IMG/VR virus record: IMGVR_UViG_3300042691_054929
Coordinates: 1-52,243 of that record
Reading direction: 5' to 3' (one strand)
DNA: 52,243 nt
DNA from: a virus
A program made the position numbers and the translations under genes. This document shows positions 46,958-52,243 of the stretch, piece after piece. Below the pieces are notes generated by a model. That model was not told the origin of the DNA and ran no database searches. It saw nothing but the letters and a program-made list of their open reading frames with translations. Position 1 is the first letter of the stretch, and each line of letters opens with the position of its first letter.

Positions 46958-47223
46958 GGGGGGATGTCTGGGGCGGTACAAGCCCCCGCCCCACGGCGGA
47001 TCACGACCCCCCGCTGCACGATTTTAGAAACAAAGTCAAGCCCGATCTCGGCTGAGACAGTGATAGCGATCACTGTCTCAGCCTTGCGTTTAGGATCGAT
47101 CCGATCTAGGCGCCCACCGGGGGGGCATCCGCTATAGCGGACGGTCATCCGTTATATGGGATAAGTTTGATCTTGTGCGCTATTGTAGGATAAGGTGGGA
47201 TTGGGCAATACACGACACGGATG
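46958..47223. other. Non-coding convergent gap with a 15-bp hairpin and CTATAG palindrome
   Basis: A perfect inverted repeat: GGCTGAGACAGTGAT (47050-47064), AGCG loop, ATCACTGTCTCAGCC (47069-47083). No U tract follows on either strand, so an operator, attenuator or RNA stability element fits better than a terminator. TCCGCTATAGCGGA (47128-47141) is a 14-bp palindrome. Two blocks (47128-47151 and 47184-47206) recur near 52.07-52.13 kb. No gene seen. Confidence 0.7.
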
Positions 47224-47523
47224 TCACGTATCCCCAAGCCTACATCGGAGGCGATGCCATGCCGTGGCGAGTGCCTCCCACGATTCCCCGATCCCGTCCG
47301 TATCCGCCAAAGTTCGGAGAGCGCATCGCCTGCACAAGATCCCTTTAGTAGGCACGGCGCCTGACTTGGTCGTGAAACCTGCTTTGATTGCGATGTCCGG
47401 CCGATAGCCGCACAGCGAATCGTGGGAGGCCCTCGCCACAGCATGCCACACGCTATCGGCATCCGCTTTCATGAAAGCGGATCCGGACTGCTCCGATCCG
47501 TATGTGTACCATTCGTACGGCAT
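47224..47523 (-). CDS. Hypothetical zinc-ribbon-like protein, 99 aa
   Basis: ATG at 47523 with GAGGT 5 nt before. MPYEWYTYGSEQSGSAFMKA, SLCGYRPDIAIKAG, ILCRRCALRTLADT: Cys-x-Gly and CxxC pairs could make one zinc site. C-terminal helix (EALATAWHRLRC). Terminal gene of the right operon. Unknown. Confidence 0.6.
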   Translation of the reverse strand: MPYEWYTYGSEQSGSAFMKADADSVWHAVARASHDSLCGYRPDIAIKAGFTTKSGAVPTKGILCRRCALRTLADTDGIGESWEALATAWHRLRCRLGDT

Positions 47524-47549
47524 AGTGACCTCGGTTGCGTTGTGTTGTG

Positions 47550-47777
47550 TTAGGCCGGAGGCAGGCACCAAGTCTCGCGCCATCGGCTATCGGGTGCGCT
47601 CGCGAGCCGATGCTTGAACCATGACCGCTCTAGCAGCGCCGCCCTCACCAACGCGGCGCGGTTGCGTGGCCCGCAACGGTTGCGACCCTCCCACCACGTG
47701 CGGCGTGCGAGGCGGTAGGAGTCACGTGCAACGGTACATCGGTCTAGGTGGTAGGCACGTGTAGCAGCGTACGTCAC
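47550..47777 (-). CDS. Hypothetical basic protein, 75 aa
   Basis: GTG at 47777 overlapping the previous stop. MTYAATRAYHLDRCTVARDS, Arg-rich and helical, WWEGRNRCGPRNRAALVRA. Might bind nucleic acid. Composition alone is weak support, but the overlap and absence of another frame are favourable. Confidence 0.5.
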   Translation of the reverse strand: MTYAATRAYHLDRCTVARDSYRLARRTWWEGRNRCGPRNRAALVRAALLERSWFKHRLASAPDSRWRETWCLPPA

Positions 47778-47938
47778 CGGGAATCCCCTTCCGAGGGTGC
47801 GGCGATGTCTGCGGGTGTGGGCAACGTGTCTCTGGTCATTGGCGGTTTACCTCGGTTGTTGCATTCTTCGCAGATGCCAAAAGTTGACGCGGCAAACGAC
47901 GTGATCCGTTTACCACACCAGCCACAGTGGCGTTTCAT
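47774..47938 (-). CDS. Small zinc-ribbon protein, 54 aa
   Basis: Start set at ATG 47938, which overlaps the upstream stop (ATGA); longer versions would overlap more. MKRHCGWCGKRITSFAASTF, GICEECNNRG: two CxxC knuckles, a short zinc ribbon. The C-terminus is low complexity. Unknown. Confidence 0.62.
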   Translation of the reverse strand: MKRHCGWCGKRITSFAASTFGICEECNNRGKPPMTRDTLPTPADIAAPSEGDSR

Positions 47939-48237
47939 GCCAAACACCATCCATGCGCGAACCACTGTCCGTTAAGCTTGGAATCACCGTTGAAAGTGTA
48001 CTGACCGATCGCGAAATAAACAACGCGTGGCTGTCCATTCAGCATGACGACGCCTTCAGCAATCACATCAACCAGCGTGTAGTGACGAAAGGCGTTCACG
48101 TTGCGCTTTTCAATGCTGTCAAACAGCTTCACATCCGAAACAACACGCTTGAACGTCTTCGCGTGTTGGCTGTCTTTGCCACCACAGCCGCAGTTGCAAG
48201 GGTTAACGCGGTTCAAAATCGTTTCGGTGGTGTTCAT
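47935..48237 (-). CDS. Hypothetical Cys-rich protein, 100 aa
   Basis: ATG at 48237 (MNTTETILNRVNPCNCGCGG KDS in two parts: MNTTETILNRVNP and CNCGCGGKDSQH). The CxCxC-GGK-H cluster may bind metal. Then KRVVSDVKLFDSIEKRNVNA, RVVYFAIGQYTFNGD: beta-rich. Unknown. Confidence 0.6.
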   Translation of the reverse strand: MNTTETILNRVNPCNCGCGGKDSQHAKTFKRVVSDVKLFDSIEKRNVNAFRHYTLVDVIAEGVVMLNGQPRVVYFAIGQYTFNGDSKLNGQWFAHGWCLA

Positions 48238-48289
48238 GAGTCTGATTCTAGCGCCGCGCTGGCCAGAGTCAAGAGCGAAAGCGATCTTT

Positions 48290-48472
48290 TCACGTTTCCT
48301 CCGTTTCGTCGTCGACTTGGTTAGGGCACGCCGTCTCATGGCACGGCGTACCGTTGATCACAAGGGCGTCGCATTGGGAGCAACGGACCCGCACGTAGGT
48401 CCCGCCGTCGTCGCGGTCGTATTGACGCGACAAGTCAAAGCCCAACGCCAGCAACCGATCTAGGCGGCTCAC
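48290..48472 (-). CDS. Small zinc-finger-like protein, 60 aa
   Basis: GTG at 48472 overlaps the stop upstream (GTGA). RVRCSQCDALVINGTPCHET, ACPNQ: CxxC...H/C...C pattern common in small phage and plasmid proteins. Second gene of the 48645 unit. Confidence 0.65.
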   Translation of the reverse strand: MSRLDRLLALGFDLSRQYDRDDGGTYVRVRCSQCDALVINGTPCHETACPNQVDDETEET

Positions 48473-48645
48473 TGTGCACCCCCAACCGACACAACGGCGG
48501 TAACTTCGCCCTCGGAATCGAACAAATCGATTCCGTCGTCGACGATCGGCGTGACGCGCTTGGCACGGGGCTTGAACCCCAACAGCGCGAGCACGTCGTC
48601 GGCTGAGAGGGCGGTCAATTCTGCGGCGGTAAGTGTGGTGTTCAT
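48469..48645 (-). CDS. Small acidic protein, 58 aa
   Basis: ATG at 48645, 6 nt after a -10 box. It reads MNTTLTAAELTALSADDVLA, then LLGFKPRAKRVTPIVDDGID, LFDSEGEVTAVVSVGGAQ. Acidic helix first, short strands after. The TGA overlaps the next GTG. Unknown. Confidence 0.62.
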   Translation of the reverse strand: MNTTLTAAELTALSADDVLALLGFKPRAKRVTPIVDDGIDLFDSEGEVTAVVSVGGAQ

Positions 48646-48651
48646 GTCCCT

Positions 48652-48701
48652 ACCTTATGCTTGACGCGGCGCTACGTCAAGCATTCATGACATAGCGCCG
48701 C
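48652..48701 (-). promoter_or_regulatory. Promoter with overlapping nested inverted repeats
   Basis: Minus strand TTGACG (48680-48675), 17-nt spacer, TAAGGT (48657-48652), AGGGAC, ATG at 48645. Over it lie two interleaved inverted repeats: GCTTGACG/CGTCAAGC (48659-48666 and 48675-48682) and GCGGCGCTA/TAGCGCCGC (48666-48674 and 48693-48701). The -35 box is inside an arm, so a repressor binding there would block transcription. Confidence 0.65.
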
Positions 48702-48736
48702 AGATCCAAGGGTTTAGCGGCTTTTAAGCGTGATCC

Positions 48737-48961
48737 TTAGCGGCGATAAACGCCGTCTGGGAGCATCTGCGCCAGCGACGGATCCGCGTCGATCGCTCGC
48801 GCCACACGTGAGATCCGCGCTGCCACGCGATCCGCGTCGCGACGCGTACGGCAATTGATCCGGACGTGCGTCCACCACACCCAACCCGCTACCGTGTGCC
48901 ATTGCAGGCCATCCGCCCGGCATCGGCCATCGGCGTAGTGTCTCGTGATCGACACGCTCAC
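48737..48961 (-). CDS. Hypothetical protein, 74 aa
   Basis: GTG at 48961 overlaps the stop upstream (GTGA), giving VSVSITRHYADGRCRADGLQ, GWVWWTHVRINCRTRRDADR and RISRVARAIDADPSLAQMLP. Basic, mixed. Its position after the long gene and the good overlap support it. Unknown. Confidence 0.58.
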   Translation of the reverse strand: MSVSITRHYADGRCRADGLQWHTVAGWVWWTHVRINCRTRRDADRVAARISRVARAIDADPSLAQMLPDGVYRR

Positions 48962-49635
48962 AAAACCCCCATGGCGCGCGCGATCGCGCGGGTGTCGCGG
49001 TGGGAGTGCGGCCGGTACAATCGGCACCAACGATCGACGACGTCCGGCGCGTTGACGCAATACGACACAAAACGTGCCAAGCGATCACCCGTGGCGTCGA
49101 CGATCGGCCGTTTGTCCGATTCGCGCCACTCAAGCCAACGCTCGCCAGAACCCCAATTTTCCGCCACATCGCGGATCGCTTCCGTCCATGCGTCGACGAT
49201 GGGATCCGGTAACGCGTCGAATTCGGGCAATTCGCTACACGCCGTCTCATAGGCCGCCGCGAGCGCGCGTTGTGTCTCGTGACAACCGTAGCTGTCCCAA
49301 GCCTGTTGATCGTCGTCGGATTCAACCTCAAAAAAATCCTCGTCGTCTGCGACCGGATAATTGTCCAATGCCTCCGCCCACGATTCGGCCCACGCCTCCG
49401 CCGACGGCGCCACGATCAACACCTCCAGCCAACCACACGCCCAATGCCCAAAACGGTGGATCTCCGATTCGACGCCGCACCGATCCGCGTCTTTGCAGAG
49501 CACGCGCCAATTCGACCGGCTCAAAGCGTCGCTGTCTCGGTCGTGTCCGATCACGACGATCCAATCTTGACGATCGTCAAGTGCCAAGCCCTTAGCGTCG
49601 AATTGGGTGGGGGAATATTCGCGGTAACGTTGCAT
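48958..49635 (-). CDS. Acidic hypothetical protein, 225 aa
   Basis: Start set at ATG 49635 (GAGG 7 nt before); GTG 49641 is the alternative. MQRYREYSPTQFDAKGLALD; long acidic stretch NYPVADDEDFFEVESDDDQQ; ends WRLYRPHSHRD-type basic tail (RLYRPHSHRDTRAIARAMG). Trp-rich helices (AEAWAESWAEALD). Unknown; the acid-rich part could mimic DNA. Confidence 0.62.
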   Translation of the reverse strand: MQRYREYSPTQFDAKGLALDDRQDWIVVIGHDRDSDALSRSNWRVLCKDADRCGVESEIHRFGHWACGWLEVLIVAPSAEAWAESWAEALDNYPVADDEDFFEVESDDDQQAWDSYGCHETQRALAAAYETACSELPEFDALPDPIVDAWTEAIRDVAENWGSGERWLEWRESDKRPIVDATGDRLARFVSYCVNAPDVVDRWCRLYRPHSHRDTRAIARAMGVL

Positions 49636-49637
49636 GG

Positions 49638-50033
49638 TCACACCTCAACCTTGATTGTAGGAGCGTCCAATTCACGCCCTTGGAAAGGCTCTGAATCGAC
49701 GCGGCGGCCGTCACCCGTCCACGTTCCCGCGTCGTCGTCGTAGTCCGGATCGCCGTCGCGGATGAGGTAGAACCCCCGATCCGCCTCGCGCTCGCAGAAG
49801 ACCTCATAGGCGGTTTCAAACGACGGCGCACGGATGACGTGGATCGACGGATCGAAACAGTCCGCCACCCAAAAGGCGAACCATGGATCGTCGTCGTCGT
49901 AAGATGCGGAATCGTCGTAGGATGACGCGAACTTATCCCCCCAACTAAACTGTTGTGCACCAACAGGGCGAGGCCACACTAGTTCGCCCTCGCCCCAGGG
50001 GAATCGGATCTCTGCGATCTTGACGTCGGTCAC
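49638..50033 (-). CDS. Acidic hypothetical protein, 131 aa
   Basis: GTG at 50033 (GTGA overlap). TDVKIAEIRFPWGEGELVWP, then YDDSASYDDDDPWFAFWVAD: a poly-acidic, aromatic segment, and VFCEREADRGFYLIRDGDPD. Unknown family. One of three consecutive strongly acidic genes. Confidence 0.62.
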   Translation of the reverse strand: MTDVKIAEIRFPWGEGELVWPRPVGAQQFSWGDKFASSYDDSASYDDDDPWFAFWVADCFDPSIHVIRAPSFETAYEVFCEREADRGFYLIRDGDPDYDDDAGTWTGDGRRVDSEPFQGRELDAPTIKVEV

Positions 50034-50680
50034 GCGTCACCGTCCAATTCTGCGACGACAAGATCGCCATCCTGCCACTCGACCACGTGATCGGCATCGC
50101 AGAACGGCTGCAACGCCTCGCACACGTCGCGGCCGTCGCCTTCGGGGTCGATCGTCACGTCGGGGCGGTAGTGCGCCACGATCTCTGCGGCTCGACGATC
50201 TGCGTCGTCCAGACCTCGGATCCCGCCGTCGACGAGCACGCACGCCGCGTTGGCGGAGAAAGCGTCGACGACGTCCCCCAGGGCGCTACGTGTCAGACTG
50301 AGGATCTCCGAAGCTTCGGCGTACTGCCCTTGCGCGATGGCGTCGATCGGGTCCGCTTTGGCGCCGAAGTCTGCGGCCGCGTCGACGACGTACGCGACCC
50401 GGTCAAGCGACGACGCCAGCCAAGCCGTACGGTCGGACGTATAGACGTCGACTTGCCCGTCTGCGAATTCGTGATCGTCGTCGTCGCGGTCTTCTGTGAG
50501 GTACTCACAAGCTGCGCGGATCACGTGGTAGCGCCAGTCATCGGGCATCATGTCGCCATGGGCCTTGCGTACGACGTCGATGGCCCATTGTGGGGCGTCG
50601 TCGCGCAAGCCGATCGTCTGCCCATCGCGGATCGGGACAAAGTAGCGGGACAAAACACGTGCCAAGTCTGAAACGGTCAT
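50030..50680 (-). CDS. Acidic hypothetical protein, 216 aa
   Basis: ATG at 50680 (GAGAGGCACC upstream). VSDLARVLSRYFVPIRDGQT, AACEYLTEDRDDDDHEFADG, QVDVYTSDRTAWLASSLDRV. The phrase 'VDVYTSDRTAWLAS' has the feel of a conserved motif in phage and plasmid accessory genes, but I cannot name the family. It has a strongly negative charge, like antirestriction or DNA-mimic proteins; that is only a guess. Confidence 0.62.
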   Translation of the reverse strand: MTVSDLARVLSRYFVPIRDGQTIGLRDDAPQWAIDVVRKAHGDMMPDDWRYHVIRAACEYLTEDRDDDDHEFADGQVDVYTSDRTAWLASSLDRVAYVVDAAADFGAKADPIDAIAQGQYAEASEILSLTRSALGDVVDAFSANAACVLVDGGIRGLDDADRRAAEIVAHYRPDVTIDPEGDGRDVCEALQPFCDADHVVEWQDGDLVVAELDGDA

Positions 50681-50720
50681 GGTGCCTCTCCTCTTGCGTT
50701 GGTGGGTGTCGGGAGCCATT

Positions 50721-50750
50721 GGCGCCGCTACCGCTAGCGGTAGCGGCGCC
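50721..50750. repeat. Perfect 30-bp palindrome
   Basis: GGCGCCGCTACCGCT is followed directly by its reverse complement AGCGGTAGCGGCGCC. It lies in the 80-nt gap between two minus-strand genes. No U tract. It could be a protein-binding site, an RNA hairpin controlling the downstream gene or a cruciform. Confidence 0.85.
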
Positions 50751-50760
50751 TAGGGTCCGG

Positions 50761-51243
50761 TCACTCTCCCGACAGCATTGCGATCGTGTCGTCGATCAAT
50801 TGGACACGCTCCGTACGGTCGACGGCCTGACGCTGCCGCAGATCCGCGATCAACAGGCCCGCCACGCGCGGGAGGATCTCCGACCGGATCCGCGCGTCGT
50901 CGTCTGCTGTCGACTGCAGACACGGATCCGTCGCTGCCGAGACACAGTCATAGACGGCCGTGACGGCGCCGTGGGGTCGCTTGACGCTCGCACGCACGTC
51001 GGCCGTGTCAAGGCAGGGTCCGATGCAACGCAGCGACACGGACACCGTTTGCAGGGCGACGCCCACGGTAGCACCGTCGACGACGCGTGACGAGTCTGCG
51101 AGGGACTGTGCGAGGCTGTACGTCGACTCGCAGATCCACGCGCGCAGCGTGGCGTCGTCGGCGCTTGCGATCTTCGGGTGTGCGGCGTCAAGGCCGGTAT
51201 GGATGGTCACAGCGAGGTCGGAAGCGTCTTCGATCTTGGTCAT
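50761..51243 (-). CDS. Hypothetical protein, 160 aa
   Basis: ATG at 51243 with GGAGAAAG upstream. Mostly helical: IEDASDLAVTIHTGLDAAHP, STYSLAQSLADSSRVVDGAT, LLIADLRQRQAVDRTERVQL. Scattered cysteines (4). No family recognised. Second gene of the right-end operon. Confidence 0.6.
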   Translation of the reverse strand: MTKIEDASDLAVTIHTGLDAAHPKIASADDATLRAWICESTYSLAQSLADSSRVVDGATVGVALQTVSVSLRCIGPCLDTADVRASVKRPHGAVTAVYDCVSAATDPCLQSTADDDARIRSEILPRVAGLLIADLRQRQAVDRTERVQLIDDTIAMLSGE

Positions 51244-51254
51244 GGTGTCTTTCT

Positions 51255-51301
51255 CCTAGGTGTGTCGGTGTGTGGGTGGGTGGTGTGTGGGTGCTAGGTG
51301 G
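51255..51301. repeat. GT-rich simple sequence before 51243
   Basis: Plus-strand GTGTGTGGGTGGGTGG-type run (CA-rich on the coding strand), flanked by CTAGGTG copies. Likely the 5' leader of the 50761-51243 gene and unstructured; slippage-prone. Confidence 0.6.
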
Positions 51302-51665
51302 TCACCTCCCACAATTGGGCTGCCAGATCCGCCCATTGGGTGCGGTACTGTGCCGCACGCGTGCGGTGGCGAGACGCCGTAGCACGCGTGATCTGCGACT
51401 CGACGCGGCGCAATTCAGCGTCGATCGCGGTGGCCACGATAGCGCGGATCACGGCGTCGACGTCGACGGTCGAAGCCGACGTCACGACGGCGGGAGGCGT
51501 GACGTCGCGCTCTCGCGGCGCGCGTTCAAGGTACGACGTATCGAGGCCCGGTCCGGCAAACGCCAGCACGGCCGCGCCGACAATACCAAAGCAAACGACG
51601 AGAGGCGCCGCGATGGCGAGGCCAAGCACGAGAGAGGCGAGGGTCAGACAGACGACGGGACGCAT
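51294..51665 (-). CDS. Membrane protein, 123 aa, first gene of the right operon
   Basis: ATG at 51665 with about 30 nt of leader from the TAGGAT box. The N-terminal ~38 residues are hydrophobic: VVCLTLASLVLGLAIAAPLV, VCFGIVGAAVLAFAG, so either two short TM helices or a long hairpin. The remainder is soluble and helical, with a basic coiled-coil-like end. Unknown role. Confidence 0.6.
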   Translation of the reverse strand: MRPVVCLTLASLVLGLAIAAPLVVCFGIVGAAVLAFAGPGLDTSYLERAPRERDVTPPAVVTSASTVDVDAVIRAIVATAIDAELRRVESQITRATASRHRTRAAQYRTQWADLAAQLWEVTT

Positions 51666-51695
51666 GGTGGATTCCGTTGTTGGGGTTGGTGGCCC

Positions 51696-51724
51696 ATCCT
51701 ACGGCGCCCTCGTTCCGGAGTCAA
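51696..51724 (-). promoter_or_regulatory. Candidate promoter for the right-end operon
   Basis: Minus strand TTGACT (51724-51719), 17-nt spacer, TAGGAT (51701-51696); ATG 51665. Confidence 0.65.
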
Positions 51725-52218
51725 GCATATGTTACGTGCGGACCCTAAGCCCGTGGATCTCCGAAGGAATCAGAGATCACTAAGCAGGATCCTTAATTCG
51801 CCCGATCCACGAAAACAGAAAAGCGCCGTGAATCCAAGCACTTAGCCCGATCGCGGTGCATACGTATTGATCCGCTCCGATCGATCGCGGCCGACCCGAA
51901 GGGCGGCTTGTCGACTTGGGGTCTGGAGTCTACACTGTAGACTGCGGTCTACGGCTAGCTTTAGGGCAAAAGCCATGCCAGCGACCCTATAAAACCGCGG
52001 TTGTTGACGCGACACTACACCTGAACATCCGTCTTTGCGGACGGCACGGATGCTGCAATGCCTACATGTAGGCTAAGGTAGGTTGGCATGATTCTTGGAT
52101 CTTCCGTTACAGCGGACGAAAATCCGCCCGAAACGCGTTGTGAGACGGCAAAACGACCGAACGGACGCCGAAAAACGCAGCAAAATCAAGGGGTTACGCT
52201 GGCACGGCCCTTGCAACC
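51725..52218. other. Palindrome-rich non-coding right end
   Basis: No gene. AGTCTACA-C-TGTAGACT (51927-51943) and the overlapping GTAGAC-TGCG-GTCTAC (51937-51952) give three alternating GTCTAC/GTAGAC sites. CATCCGT/ACGGATG (52026-52052) and GCCTACATGTAGGC (52060-52073) follow. TATAAA stands near 51988. Blocks at 52067-52087 and 52103-52126 match the 47.1-47.2 kb gap. The region looks like an operator or replication/packaging site. Confidence 0.65.
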
Positions 52219-52243
52219 GGGGGGGGGGGGGGGGGGGGGGGGG
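52219..52243 (+). repeat. Terminal run of 25 G
   Basis: Homopolymer ends the window. Such runs are usual false calls at ends of two-colour short reads; it is not credible biology in this context. Confidence 0.85.

Noticed and set aside
47050-47083. Intrinsic terminator
   Set aside because: No U run on either strand; recorded as an operator or RNA hairpin instead.
52219-52243. Telomere-like or cos-like terminal homopolymer
   Set aside because: Pure G at the very end of an assembly is typical of two-colour base-calling failure.

Overview
This window is one nearly complete genome of a tailed double-stranded DNA bacteriophage. TerL, portal, ClpP-type prohead protease, major capsid protein, head-tail connectors, tail tube, frameshifted tail chaperones, tape measure, tail-tip proteins and a lysis cassette are all present. 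A non-contractile, siphovirus-like tail is the best fit, because I see a tape measure and tube but no sheath or baseplate wedge genes. No integrase or repressor was recognised. The DNA is GC-rich and genes are tightly packed, with ATGA, GTGA, TTGA or TGATG overlaps at most junctions. The host is not identifiable. High GC, leaderless-looking promoters and a small CxC..C protein would suit an actinobacterial or similar high-GC host, but a short lipoprotein-like gene in the lysis cassette leaves this open. The left edge cuts a gene. The right edge is a run of 25 G, probably a sequencing artefact, so the ends are not trustworthy.

Layout. (1) 1-11549, minus strand: replication and modification arm, read leftward from a strong promoter at 11559-11588. 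It encodes a large two-domain glycosyltransferase, a PD-(D/E)XK nuclease, GDP-mannose 4,6-dehydratase, a HAD-like protein, a possible ssDNA-binding protein, tRNA-Trp(CCA), a family A DNA polymerase, two adenine methyltransferases, a RuvC-like resolvase and several small genes. (2) 11599-17657, plus strand: TerL, a 308-bp control region, small genes and a fused primase plus DinG/XPD-like helicase. (3) 17654-40815, minus strand: the virion and lysis module, read leftward from portal to a metallopeptidase, with the lysis genes (lipoprotein-like, patatin, holin, endolysin) after the tail tip. A plus-strand island (35076-36796: RNA ligase and four small genes) is inserted beside the capsid gene and closed by a perfect palindromic terminator. 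(4) 40891-46894, plus strand: many small genes, a second glycosyltransferase, a 554-bp control region and a degenerate endonuclease VII-like protein, ending at an intrinsic terminator. (5) 47224-51665, minus strand: small accessory genes in at least two transcription units, followed by about 550 bp of palindrome-rich non-coding DNA.

How it fits together. Replication probably rests on the PolA-type polymerase and the primase-helicase fusion, with RuvC-like and PD-(D/E)XK nucleases processing branched DNA or ends. The two methyltransferases may protect the DNA. GDP-mannose dehydratase and two glycosyltransferase genes suggest that the phage makes or transfers a deoxyhexose-type sugar. RNA ligase plus tRNA-Trp suggests tRNA repair or supplementation. 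Recurrent promoters of the form TTGWCN-N16/17-YANGNT lie 6-7 nt from start codons, which points to leaderless mRNAs. Two intergenic control regions 29 kb apart share conserved blocks in inverted orientation. These, with the primase-helicase fusion, are the most interesting features here.
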